Source: Bacillota bacterium (GTDB taxonomy: Bacteria; Bacillota; Desulfotomaculia; Desulfotomaculales; JAJYZD01). Taken from it: a DNA stretch of 31,290 bases. The stretch is from contig JAJYZD010000006.1 in assembly GCA_021800315.1 (NCBI GenBank), forward strand, positions 1 to 31,290, given 5' to 3'. The notes below the pieces were generated by a model. The model ran no database searches. It had not been told where the DNA came from and saw nothing but the letters and a program-made list of their open reading frames with translations. Positions 7,290 to 15,131 of this stretch are shown in pieces. The translations under genes and the position numbers were made by a program. Numbering within the stretch: position 1 is the stretch's first letter; each line of letters starts with the position of its first letter.

Positions 7290-7469
7290 GCCGTCTCACC
7301 TGCCTTGATATAGGCGAACCATTCACCGGATCCATCGGGGATATTCGCCCCGGAAGGTGCCGATTCCTTTTGGCGGGGAAACGGGGCCCCGCAGCTGGCG
7401 GCGACCAGCGGTTACGAAACTGAGAGGTCCCGGACCCGGATTTGTTAAGAAATGCCGGTACGATGGGTA

Positions 7470-7487
7470 ACCCCGGGGGCCCGGGGT
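7470..7487. other. GC-rich inverted repeat downstream of the XRE gene
   Basis: A seven-base inverted repeat ACCCCGG / CCGGGGT around GGGC. It lies about 50 bp past the stop of the XRE gene but has no T-run on either strand, so it is at best a weak terminator. Confidence 0.3.
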
Positions 7488-7534
7488 ATTCTTGGTCCGG
7501 CAGGGAACGGTGAACGCGCGGGGGGAAGGGAAGG

Positions 7535-7882
7535 TCAGCCGGGCAACCGGGACCTGAGCAGGGTGATCAGGTCGATGAAGAGACGTAAATCCTCCACGGA
7601 TGAGTCCCGCACCAAAGCGTTCAACTCGCCCAGGAGGAGCTGCCGGGGCGAGAGTTGGTATTCGGGCGTCTCTTCCAGCAGCAGTGATTCGGCGGGAATG
7701 TTCAAGGCGTAGGCTATTTTACGCAGGGTGTTGATGGAGGGGGTTTTGTGACCTCGTTCCACTTGTCCTATGTAGCTGTAATGGACATCGGCCCGTTCGC
7801 CCAGCTTTTCCTGGGTTAAACCCAGTTTCAGCCTCGCCTCCCGGATGCGTTTGCCGATGGCGTGGTTCTGGCGGTACTTCAA
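7535..7882 (-). CDS. XRE-family transcriptional regulator
   Basis: 115 residues. Residues 9-64 form a Cro/C1-type helix-turn-helix (GKRIREARLKLGLTQEKLG followed by VHYSYIGQVERGHKTPSINTLRKIA). The remaining 50 residues are Leu-rich and helical (SPRQLLLGELNALV, LRLFIDLITLL), probably a dimer interface with no ligand domain. The start is TTG 7882; the frame has a stop seven codons upstream and no ATG near. A 15-base perfect inverted repeat at 7905-7919 lies just upstream, a natural operator for autoregulation. It is divergent from trxB, whose promoter is about 70 bp further on, so it might also affect trxB; that link is inference. Confidence 0.9.
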   Translation of the reverse strand: MKYRQNHAIGKRIREARLKLGLTQEKLGERADVHYSYIGQVERGHKTPSINTLRKIAYALNIPAESLLLEETPEYQLSPRQLLLGELNALVRDSSVEDLRLFIDLITLLRSRLPG

Positions 7883-7904
7883 TCCCTCTAACCCCCTTCT
7901 TCAT

Positions 7905-7919
7905 AATACTTTAAGTATT
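7905..7919. promoter_or_regulatory. Candidate operator of the XRE regulator
   Basis: Perfect inverted repeat AATACTT-T-AAGTATT, 23 bp upstream of the XRE start codon. It overlaps TATTAT, which could be the -10 of the minus-strand promoter. Small Cro-like repressors commonly bind such sites. Confidence 0.45.
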
Positions 7920-7986
7920 GGCGGGGGTTTGTAAAGAATCTGGGAGACTTCGGGTAATGATACCAATGGTGTAGGAAAAGCGTTCC

Positions 7987-8015
7987 TTGACCAGGGCCGG
8001 TGTTGAGGTTAATAT
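7987..8015 (+). promoter_or_regulatory. Sigma-A promoter of trxB
   Basis: TTGACC at 7987-7992 and TAATAT at 8010-8015 with a 17-bp spacer, followed 27 bases later by the trxB start. Confidence 0.7.
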
Positions 8016-8042
8016 AAGGGAAACGCCTGAGGGGGTATATGA

Positions 8043-8963
8043 TTGGAGAACAGGGATCTGGTCATAATCGGCGGCGGGCCGGCGGGTTTGGCGGCCGGAC
8101 TGTATGCGGGCCGGGCCGAGCTGAAGACCGTGCTGCTGGAGAAGGCCATGACCGGCGGCATGGCCGCCACCACGGCCCATATCGAGAATTACCCCGGTTT
8201 TCCGGCCGGTATCGGCGGGGTGGAACTGGCGGCGCAGATGGAAGAGCAGGCGCGGAAGTTCGGCGTGGAGATCGGCAATGCCCAGGTGGAGGAAGTGCTC
8301 GGGGACGGAGACGCCTTCACCGTCCGCACCGACGAGGGGGAATGGGCGGCCAAAACGGTGATCCTGGCCACGGGCGCCAGCCCGTCGCTCCTGGGCGCGC
8401 CGGGGGAGAAGGAATTCCTGGGCCGGGGCGTCTCCTTCTGCGCGACTTGCGACGGCGCCTTTTTCCGGGACCAGGCCGTCGTGGTGGTGGGAGGAGGCGA
8501 CGCCGCGGTGGAGGAAGCCATGTTTCTCACCCGCTTCGCCTCCCGGGTCTTCGTCGTCCATCGCCGGGGCGAACTGCGGGCCACCAGGATCATTCAGGAC
8601 CGGGCCTTCAAAAACCCCAAGCTGGAATTCGTGTGGTTTTCCACGGTCGACTCCATCCGCGGCGGGGGCAAGGTGGAGGAAGTCGTGGTGAAGGATGTTC
8701 GTTCGGGTGAGCAGAAGGTTCTGGCGGCGGGCGGAGTTTTCATCTACGTGGGCAACCGCCCCAACTCCGACCTGGTGGCCGATCTGGCCGACCTGGACGA
8801 GAGAGGATACGTGAAGACGGACGCCGAAATGCGGACCAGGGCGGCCGGGTTGTTCGCGGCCGGCGACGTGCGGCGCAAGTCGCTGCGTCAGGTTATAACC
8901 GCAGTGGCCGACGGAGCGGTCGCGGCCGTGTCGGCCGAGAAGTACCTGGCGGAAAAGGCGTAA
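8043..8963 (+). CDS. trxB: Thioredoxin reductase (NADPH, FAD)
   Basis: 306 residues, normal length for low-molecular-weight thioredoxin reductase. FAD-binding GGGPAG is at 10-15, the redox-active CATC at 133-136 (FCATCDGAFF), the nucleotide motif GGGDAA at 150-155, and the C-terminal FAD motif is GLFAAGDVRRKSLRQVITAVADGA. The enzyme passes electrons from a pyridine nucleotide through FAD to a thioredoxin or glutaredoxin-like partner in the cytoplasm. VHRRGELRA after the second Rossmann motif fits NADPH use. Start is TTG 8043, with GAGGGGGT about eight bases upstream and a good promoter. It is a single gene; no thioredoxin gene adjoins it. Confidence 0.93.
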   Translation: MENRDLVIIGGGPAGLAAGLYAGRAELKTVLLEKAMTGGMAATTAHIENYPGFPAGIGGVELAAQMEEQARKFGVEIGNAQVEEVLGDGDAFTVRTDEGEWAAKTVILATGASPSLLGAPGEKEFLGRGVSFCATCDGAFFRDQAVVVVGGGDAAVEEAMFLTRFASRVFVVHRRGELRATRIIQDRAFKNPKLEFVWFSTVDSIRGGGKVEEVVVKDVRSGEQKVLAAGGVFIYVGNRPNSDLVADLADLDERGYVKTDAEMRTRAAGLFAAGDVRRKSLRQVITAVADGAVAAVSAEKYLAEKA

Positions 8964-8997
8964 AAAAAGGCGCTGCATCTTTTGGAGATACAGCGGA
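8962..8997 (-). terminator. Minus-strand intrinsic terminator, element copy 1
   Basis: On the minus strand CGCTGTATCT pairs with AGATGCAGCG (one G-U pair) around loop CCAAA and is followed by CC and seven T. On the plus strand the same hairpin has a C-A mismatch and no T-run, so the terminator is directional. Confidence 0.7.
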
Positions 8998-9124
8998 GAA
9001 AGGGAGAGGAGATTAGGTTTTTGCTTGGTTGATGTTCTTAGTTTACCTCGCGGCGGCTGATTTGCCAAGGGAAGTTTGGTCAACGGTAGCAATTCAGCGT
9101 TGAGCGGACCATATAGCCGGTTAG
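8962..9124 (-). ncRNA. 163-bp repeated element, copy 1 (candidate small RNA)
   Basis: Direct repeat of 9368-9530: no gaps, the first 69 bases identical, and about 86% identity overall by eye. Read on the minus strand it ends in an intrinsic terminator (8962-8997). Upstream of that, CCAA and TTGG flank a 7-base loop, inside an outer helix GCTGA..TT / AAATCAGC. The differences between copies in this part fall mostly in the loop, as expected for a folded RNA. No good open frame or promoter was found. It lies immediately 3' of trxB, in antisense orientation. Confidence 0.45.
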
Positions 9125-9366
9125 GCGAACATGTGCCAAATTAAGGCGGACGCGACGGGTAACGACGGTAAGAGTGGTGTTTGTTGGCAGTTCGCCGTTT
9201 CGGGGATGGCGGATCGAGACCGGGGCCGGTTGTCGCCGGCGACGCGCCCGCCCCGTTGCCGGCCGGGGTGGAGCAAGCGGTGTTCGGTGGAAAAGGGGGA
9301 GCCACGGGCTGTGGTTCGCCCTTTCTTAATATCGTTCGGGGTTATGGTTGGGATACTGTGGTAAAC

Positions 9367-9403
9367 AAAAAAAAGGCGCTGCATCTTTTGGAGATACAGC
9401 GGA
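9367..9403 (-). terminator. Minus-strand intrinsic terminator, element copy 2
   Basis: Same hairpin as in copy 1 (CGCTGTATCT / AGATGCAGCG, loop CCAAA), followed by CC and eight T on the minus strand. Confidence 0.7.
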
Positions 9404-9530
9404 GAAAGGGAGAGGAGATTAGGTTTTTGCTTGGTTGGTGCTTTCAGTTTAGCGGCGGCGGGCTGATTTGCCAAGCGGTGGTTGGTCAACGGTAGTAAAT
9501 CAGCATTGAGCGGGACCTCCAGCCGGTTAG
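9368..9530 (-). ncRNA. 163-bp repeated element, copy 2 (candidate small RNA)
   Basis: Second copy of the element at 8962-9124, 406 bp downstream in the same orientation. Its outer helix GCTGATTT / AAATCAGC is perfect, where copy 1 has one mismatch, and the CCAA/TTGG stem is kept around a different loop. The terminator half is identical. Duplicated small RNAs with divergent loops are known in Firmicutes, but a duplicated untranslated regulatory region or a repeat family is also possible. Confidence 0.45.
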
Positions 9531-9624
9531 TTAGTTGGCACCTGGTCGTGGCGGGGGCTTTGGGCTGGGCCGGACGACGGGAACCCGGTCTTCGCAAACC
9601 GCCGCCCGGTCGAGGAAAAGTGAA

Positions 9625-9638
9625 GTATACAGGTATAC
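9625..9638. promoter_or_regulatory. GTATAC-AG-GTATAC repeat, possible operator
   Basis: Two copies of the palindrome GTATAC separated by AG, 119 bp before the biotin carboxylase start. Such sites suit dimeric regulators, GntR-type among others. No regulator gene is adjacent. Confidence 0.3.
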
Positions 9639-9756
9639 ATCGACCGCCAAGCGCTTGGATGAAAGGAAATCCACTTTCGGAGGAGAAGATTTTAGCCATT
9701 GGAGTTAATCCCCGGGGGCACCCGGGGTCATTCGGGTCAAGGGGGTCGGCGCAGGT

Positions 9757-11247
9757 TTGTTCGAGAGGATTCTGGTAGCCAATCGCGGCGAGATCGCGGT
9801 AAGGATCATGAGGACCTGCCGGGAAATGGGAATAGAAACGGTGGCCGTGTTCACGGCCGCGGACCGGGAAGCCTTGCATGTCGGCATGGCCGACCGAACC
9901 GTGGCCATCGGCGCGCCCGGTCGCTACATGGACGCGGCCGCCATCATCGCCGCGGCCCGGGAGTCCGGGGCGGACGCCGTCCATCCCGGCTACGGGTTCT
10001 TGGCGGAAAACCCCACCTTTGCCCGCATGTGCACGGCCAACGGTCTGACCTTTATCGGACCGCGCGGTTCCACCATCGAACTCATGGGCCACAAGACCCT
10101 GGCGCGGGAGGCGGTCCGGCGGGCCGGGGTGCCGGTGGTTCCGGGTTCGGCGGGAGCCTTGCGGGACCGGGCGGACGGCCTGGGCCAGGCGCGCCGGATC
10201 GGTTTTCCGGTGATGATCAAGGCGGTGGCGGGGGGAGGCGGCCGCGGGATGCGGCCGGCCGCGGGCGAGGACGAGTTTGCCCGCGCCTTTGAGCAGGCGG
10301 CTCTGGAAGCCGGCTCCACATGCGGCAACCCGGAGATTTACCTGGAAAAGTACATGCACAACTTCCGGCATATCGAGATCCAGGTGGTCGCTGACGAGCA
10401 CGGCAATGCCGTGTACCTGGGAGAGCGGGATTGCTCCATCCAGCGGCGGAACCAGAAACTGATCGAGGAGGCGCCGTCCCCGTACGTTTCCCCCTCCCTG
10501 CGGCGGGCGATGGGGCAGGCTGCCCTCCAGGTGGTCCGGGCGGTCAATTATACCAACGTGGGAACCATCGAGTTCATCGTGGACAGCGACGGACGATTCT
10601 ACTTCATGGAGATGAACACCAGGATCCAGGTGGAACACGCGGTTACCGAACTGGTTACCGGGATGGACCTGGTCCGGGAACAGATCCGGCTGGCCGCGGG
10701 CCTTGAACTGGAGGCGCGGCAAAAGGACGTGGAGATTACCGGATGGGCCGTCGAATGCCGCATCAACGCCGAGAACCCGCAGACCTTCCTGCCCTGCCCC
10801 GGACGGGTCCAGGTCTATCATCCGCCCGGCGGCTTTTGTGTCCGGGTGGACAGCGCGCTCTACCCCGGTTGTGTCGTGCCCCCTTATTACGACCCGCTGG
10901 TCGCCAAACTGCTGGTGTGGGGCAAAAACCGCGGGGAGGCCCTGGAACGGATGAGCCGGGCTTTGGCCGAGTTCCGGATCGAAGGCATACACACCACCAT
11001 CCCTTTGCACCTGCGCCTTCTGGCCGACCCGCGTTTTAGGGCCGGGGAGTACCAGACCGACTTCGTCCACCGCTTTCTCGCGGAAAACGTCCCGCCCCCG
11101 GCGGATCCGGTCCTGGCCGCGGTCATCGGGGCCTCCATCACCGCCTACTTGGAAAGGGAACATCAGCCGCTACGGGTGGTCCATCCCTACCGGCCCTCCC
11201 TCTGGCGCGCCGACGCTTTGCGCGAGTCCATGCGCCGTTACGTTTAG
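9757..11247 (+). CDS. Biotin carboxylase subunit (acyl-CoA or pyruvate carboxylase)
   Basis: 496 residues. The N-terminal FERILVANRGEIAVRI, the ATP-grasp glycine loop GGGGRGM, EKYMHNFRHIEIQV, the ERDCSIQRRNQKLIEEAPSP block and MEMNTRIQVEH identify the biotin carboxylase that uses ATP and bicarbonate to carboxylate biotin on a carrier protein. AccC is about 450 residues; the extra 45 here (IGASITAYLEREHQ...SLWRADALRESMRRY) resemble the A subunits of two-part pyruvate or acyl-CoA carboxylases. No biotin carrier or carboxyltransferase gene adjoins it. The neighbour MeaB serves methylmalonyl-CoA mutase, which makes a propionyl/methylmalonyl-CoA role attractive. Start TTG 9757 gives the normal family N-terminus; its ribosome site (GGGGGT, ten bases away) is modest. 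A strong terminator follows. Confidence 0.9.
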   Translation: MFERILVANRGEIAVRIMRTCREMGIETVAVFTAADREALHVGMADRTVAIGAPGRYMDAAAIIAAARESGADAVHPGYGFLAENPTFARMCTANGLTFIGPRGSTIELMGHKTLAREAVRRAGVPVVPGSAGALRDRADGLGQARRIGFPVMIKAVAGGGGRGMRPAAGEDEFARAFEQAALEAGSTCGNPEIYLEKYMHNFRHIEIQVVADEHGNAVYLGERDCSIQRRNQKLIEEAPSPYVSPSLRRAMGQAALQVVRAVNYTNVGTIEFIVDSDGRFYFMEMNTRIQVEHAVTELVTGMDLVREQIRLAAGLELEARQKDVEITGWAVECRINAENPQTFLPCPGRVQVYHPPGGFCVRVDSALYPGCVVPPYYDPLVAKLLVWGKNRGEALERMSRALAEFRIEGIHTTIPLHLRLLADPRFRAGEYQTDFVHRFLAENVPPPADPVLAAVIGASITAYLEREHQPLRVVHPYRPSLWRADALRESMRRYV

Positions 11248-11259
11248 GCGGAATACCCG

Positions 11260-11286
11260 CCCGTCCCCTCCGGGGACGGGTTTTTT
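11260..11286 (+). terminator. Intrinsic terminator after the biotin carboxylase
   Basis: Perfect nine-base stem CCCGTCCCC / GGGGACGGG with loop TCC, followed by six T (11281-11286). Confidence 0.92.
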
Positions 11287-11396
11287 CTTTGGGGGCGGGG
11301 CAAAGGACTCCGGGCAGGAACTTGCAAAGCTAGACAGAATAATATAGGGAAATTTGTTCGCTATGGTCACCCCGTTACGGGGGTGAAGTTATACAA

Positions 11397-12365
11397 ATGA
11401 GGGATGAGGAAATGGACAACCTGCTGGAGCGTTTCTGGGCCGGGGACCAGCGAGCCCTGGCCCGGGCTATATCGGTCATCGAAAACAACGACGCGGGCCG
11501 GGACGAACTCCTCGCCGCCTTCTCCCGCAAGGCCGGACAGACCTATATCCTGGGCCTTACGGGGTCGCCCGGGGCCGGCAAGAGTTCCCTGGTGGACCGA
11601 CTGACCGGTGTTTGGCGCTCGGGCGGCGACCGCGTCGCGGTGGTGGCCGTCGATCCCAGCAGCCCGTTCACCGGCGGGGCCATCCTGGGCGACCGCATCC
11701 GGATGCAGGATCATTCCGAAGATCAGGAAGTGTTCATCCGGAGCATGGGCAGCCGGGGCAGTCTGGGGGGCCTGGCCAGGAGCACCAAGGACGTGGTCCG
11801 GACCATGGACGCCTTCGGCTTCGGCCTGGTTATGGTGGAGACAGTCGGCGTCGGGCAGGCCGAACTGGATATCATGAACGTGGCCGACACGGTGGTAGTG
11901 GTGCTTACGCCGGGGGCCGGCGACGGGATCCAGACCATCAAGGCCGGAATCATGGAAATAGCCGACGTATTTGCCGTCAACAAGTGCGACTTGGCCGGCG
12001 CCGACCGGTTGGTGATGGAAGTCGAAATGATGCTGGATCTGGGCCGCGGCCGGAGCGGGTGGCGCCCCCCGGTGGTCCCGGTATCGGCCCAGACGGGACA
12101 GGGCGTAACGGAACTGGCGGAAACGATCCAAAGGCACCGGGAGTACAAGCAGTCCTCGGGTCTCCTGCTGGCTTCACGGCGGGAAAGGCTCAAAGCCGAG
12201 GTCCTGGAAATAGTCAACTACCGCTGGCGGTGCCTGGTGGATAGCCGGCTGGCCCTGCCGGGCGGGGCGCGGGAACTGCTCGCGCGGGTGGCGGACCGGG
12301 AGTTGGACCCTTACACCGCCGCCACGGCGATCCTGGCGGAAGTAGCCGGGAATGCGGGGAATTGA
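11397..12365 (+). CDS. meaB: MeaB-type GTPase, chaperone of methylmalonyl-CoA mutase
   Basis: 322 residues, typical for MeaB/ArgK. Walker A GSPGAGKS is at 56-63, followed by VDPSSPFTGGAILGDRIRM, MGSRGSLGGL, the Walker-B-like VETVGVGQ and the guanine-specificity NKCD. MeaB uses GTP hydrolysis to gate cobalamin loading and protect methylmalonyl-CoA mutase or related acyl-CoA mutases. The mutase is not in this window. ATG 11397 has GGGGTGA ten bases upstream; ATG 11412 is a possible second start. It has its own leader after the carboxylase terminator; TTGCAA (11322) and a TATAGG (11343) could be its promoter, though the spacing is short. Confidence 0.92.
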   Translation: MRDEEMDNLLERFWAGDQRALARAISVIENNDAGRDELLAAFSRKAGQTYILGLTGSPGAGKSSLVDRLTGVWRSGGDRVAVVAVDPSSPFTGGAILGDRIRMQDHSEDQEVFIRSMGSRGSLGGLARSTKDVVRTMDAFGFGLVMVETVGVGQAELDIMNVADTVVVVLTPGAGDGIQTIKAGIMEIADVFAVNKCDLAGADRLVMEVEMMLDLGRGRSGWRPPVVPVSAQTGQGVTELAETIQRHREYKQSSGLLLASRRERLKAEVLEIVNYRWRCLVDSRLALPGGARELLARVADRELDPYTAATAILAEVAGNAGN

Positions 12366-12450
12366 AGCCGGCGGGCGGGATGAAAGCCGCCGACCGGAAA
12401 ATGGAGAATGAACTGGGCCGGCGTGTTTCAGAGGACCGGAGTGAGAAGGT

Positions 12451-15081
12451 TTGAGCGAGTTGTTCCTGCCCGGCGCCTTCATCGTGTTTGACCTGGGGGG
12501 CCCGGACGGTGACGTGGTTGACTTAACCTGCCTGGAGGACGGCCAGATCCGCTTCCAGGCGGCGGACGGGGGGCCGGAGCTCTTAACGGGCGTGCTGGCC
12601 GACCACATTCCGGTGGCGGCGCGTCCGGGCGGCGGAGAGTGGTGGCGCCGAACTTTTGCGGCGGCGCCCCAGACCGCCGATCTGGCCGATCTGGCCGGCA
12701 TAGTCCTCCCCATGGCGCCTTACCGGCCCGGCGCTCTGTCCTCGACCCTGGAACTGTCCGGCGGGGAGTCCGGCAGTCTTTTTTACGCCCTCGTCCTGGC
12801 GGCCCTGGGCCGGCGCCTGGCCGGCCTGGAGACCGGTGTGCTGGCCCGGTTGGCCGGATTCCTCGAACGTTGCCAGTCGCCCTGGGCCGGCGTGGTCTCC
12901 GTTCTGGCCGCCCGCTCGCGCGTGGTCTTCCGCGATGACTTCATTCCGGGCCGCAACAGGGGGGAAGGCCCGGATTTCCGGGTCAAACGGCAACGGGACC
13001 CGGGCGGCCCGGTGACGATAGATCCCGGGACGGCCCTGGCCCTGTTGGAGGGACCGGTCGGCTCCCGGCTCCCCGGCTTCCAGCGGCGCCCCCAGCAGGA
13101 AGAGATGGTGCGGGCCGTGGTCGACGCCCTAAACGGCGACCGGTGCCTGCTCATGGAAGGGGCGACCGGAACCGGCAAATCGCTGGCCTACCTGGTCCCG
13201 GTACTGCTCCGCGCGGTGAGGGGCGGCCAGCGGGTTTTGGTCGCCACCCACACCATCAACCTGCAGGAACAGGTCATGCGCAAGGACCTGCCCCTTCTCC
13301 GGGAGGCCGGGCTTTCGTTTTCGGCCGCGCTGGTCAAGGGCAGGCAGAACTACCTGTGCCTCCTGCGCTGGTCCGACGTGCTCAAGGAGGAAGCCACGCC
13401 GGTCGAGGCCGCCCTGTTCGCCCGGGTGCTGGTGTGGTCTCTGACCACCGCCACGGGGGACCGGGCGGAGTTGGGCCTGGAAGGGGAAGGAGCCGGCGCC
13501 TGGGCCAGGATCCAGGCCGACAGCGACGGTTGTCCGGGTCCCGCCTGCCCCCGCTGGAGCGAATGTTACGTGACCCTGGCCCGGCAGGCGGCGGAAGGAG
13601 CCGACCTCATGGTGGCCAACCATTCCCTGCTGTTTTCCGACCTGCTGGCCGGGGGCCGGGTTTTGCCCGAATACGGGGCCCTGGTGGTCGACGAAGCCCA
13701 CCACCTTGAGGATGGGGCGAGCGAGTTTCTGGGCCGCCGTCTAAGCCTCCGGGGCATGCTCCTGCTGGCCGGTGCCACCGAGCGGGCGCTTTCCCGGTTG
13801 GCCCAGTCGCCGGCCATGGCCTCCTCCGTCTGGCAGCCCGCCGTCCAACGGAGCCGCAACAATTTGGCGGCCGGCCGCAAGGAAACCGTGAACTTTTTTG
13901 ACCGCCTGGAAAAGACCATCTGGCCGGAGGAAGGGGAGGACAGGCAGTCTTTGCGCCTTTACCCCGGCCTTCTGGCCGGCCTGGACCCGGAGTGCCGTCA
14001 ACTGGCGGCGTTGTGGCGGGACGCGGCCGAAGGGCTGGCAGGCTTGACCATGGGGCTGGCCGAAGGCGGGGAGGTCTGGGCCGCCCTGGCCGCCGACCTG
14101 GATCGGCTGGTCGGCCAATGGCGCAAGGCGGCTCTCGATTTGAACGTCATCTGGGGCGCCGCCCTTGATAACGAGGTTTACTGGGCCCAGGCGGGCCGGT
14201 CCGGGTGCAGCTTGCGCTCGGCGCCGGTGGAAGTGGCCGCTGTTCTCCACGAGAACCTGTTGGCCGCCGAGCGGCCCGTAATCCTGACCTCGGCCACTTT
14301 GACTGTGGATGGGCGCTTCGACCACTTTGCCGAACGGACGGGGGTGGCACTGCTTCCCGCGGACCGGGTCGCCCGCCGCCGGGTGGAGAGTCCCTTCGAC
14401 TACCGGCGGCAGGCCTTGTTCGCGGTGGCGACCGGCCTGCCCGGCCCTGGCGCCGGCCGGGAATACCCCCAGGCCCTGTCCCGGGCCGTTCTCACCCTGG
14501 CCAGGGCCGCCGGGGGACGGACCATGGTCCTGTTCACCTCCCACCAGAGCCTGAGGGTTACCTACAGCCTGCTAAGAACGCCGCTGGCAGCGGAGGGGAT
14601 CCTCCTCCTGGGACACGGTATCGACGGTTCCCGCAGCCGGCTGGTACAGGAGTTCCAGGTTTCCCGCCGGGCCGTTCTTTTCGGCGCCGCCAGTTTCTGG
14701 GAGGGGGTCGACATTCCGGGGGACGCGCTGAGCCTGGTGGTAATAGTCAAGCTGCCGTTTTCGCCGCCGGGTGACCCGGTGATGGAGGCGCGCCTGGAGG
14801 CCCTGGCCCGCCGGAACCTCAACGGCTTCGCCCGCCTCAGCGTGCCCCAGGCGGTGATCCGGTTCAAGCAGGGCTTCGGCCGGCTCATCCGCAGCACCGA
14901 AGACCGGGGGGCGGTCGTGGTGCTGGACGGCCGGCTGGTAACCATGCGCTACGGCCGGCAGTTCCTGGCTTCCCTGCCGGGGTCGTTGCCGGTCCGGCAG
15001 GCGGACCTGGCATCCTGCGCCTCCAGCGTGGCGGTCTGGCTGGGATTGGAGCATCGCTTTGCTTCAGGCGTGGAAAAATGA
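12451..15081 (+). CDS. DinG/XPD-like Fe-S helicase with degenerate exonuclease-like N-terminus
   Basis: 876 residues. Residues 210-870 form an XPD/DinG superfamily 2 helicase: Walker A GATGTGKS at 237-244, cluster cysteines C303, C361, C366 and C372 (NYLC, GCPGPACPRWSEC), DEAH at 414-417, and C-terminal motifs WEGVDIPGDAL and QGFGRLIRSTEDRG. Such enzymes unwind DNA 5' to 3' in repair. Firmicute DinG usually carries a DnaQ-type exonuclease in front. Here residues 8-125 keep the outline (FIVFDLGG at the start, LADLAGIVLP and a later helix), but the second acidic residue and the HRA-D-A motif are gone, so nuclease activity is unlikely. Start is TTG 12451 with GGAG nine bases upstream. Confidence 0.88.
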   Translation: MSELFLPGAFIVFDLGGPDGDVVDLTCLEDGQIRFQAADGGPELLTGVLADHIPVAARPGGGEWWRRTFAAAPQTADLADLAGIVLPMAPYRPGALSSTLELSGGESGSLFYALVLAALGRRLAGLETGVLARLAGFLERCQSPWAGVVSVLAARSRVVFRDDFIPGRNRGEGPDFRVKRQRDPGGPVTIDPGTALALLEGPVGSRLPGFQRRPQQEEMVRAVVDALNGDRCLLMEGATGTGKSLAYLVPVLLRAVRGGQRVLVATHTINLQEQVMRKDLPLLREAGLSFSAALVKGRQNYLCLLRWSDVLKEEATPVEAALFARVLVWSLTTATGDRAELGLEGEGAGAWARIQADSDGCPGPACPRWSECYVTLARQAAEGADLMVANHSLLFSDLLAGGRVLPEYGALVVDEAHHLEDGASEFLGRRLSLRGMLLLAGATERALSRLAQSPAMASSVWQPAVQRSRNNLAAGRKETVNFFDRLEKTIWPEEGEDRQSLRLYPGLLAGLDPECRQLAALWRDAAEGLAGLTMGLAEGGEVWAALAADLDRLVGQWRKAALDLNVIWGAALDNEVYWAQAGRSGCSLRSAPVEVAAVLHENLLAAERPVILTSATLTVDGRFDHFAERTGVALLPADRVARRRVESPFDYRRQALFAVATGLPGPGAGREYPQALSRAVLTLARAAGGRTMVLFTSHQSLRVTYSLLRTPLAAEGILLLGHGIDGSRSRLVQEFQVSRRAVLFGAASFWEGVDIPGDALSLVVIVKLPFSPPGDPVMEARLEALARRNLNGFARLSVPQAVIRFKQGFGRLIRSTEDRGAVVVLDGRLVTMRYGRQFLASLPGSLPVRQADLASCASSVAVWLGLEHRFASGVEK

Positions 15082-15087
15082 TAATAT
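15059..15087 (+). promoter_or_regulatory. Sigma-A promoter of psd-pssA
   Basis: TTGCTT at 15059-15064 and TAATAT at 15082-15087 with a 17-bp spacer. The promoter overlaps the last codons of the helicase gene. Confidence 0.6.
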
Positions 15088-15131
15088 AGGATCGCGCGTG
15101 AAGCGAGATGTTGGAGGGAACATACTGCCAT

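Larger units (their letters stand above)
8964..9756. other. Gene-free stretch between trxB and the biotin carboxylase
   Basis: 793 bp without a convincing protein gene. It holds the two 163-bp elements, a 243-bp unique spacer (9125-9367) in which I see nothing, and a 226-bp leader before the carboxylase with a GTATAC repeat. The long minus-strand frames here are GC-driven shadows of the carboxylase gene. Confidence 0.6.

Noticed and set aside
9121..11163. 680-residue minus-strand frame
   Set aside because: Opposite the biotin carboxylase and the repeat elements; the protein has no recognisable pattern and is a codon-bias shadow.
12380..12454. 24-codon frame between meaB and the helicase
   Set aside because: No ribosome site and no features beyond charged residues.
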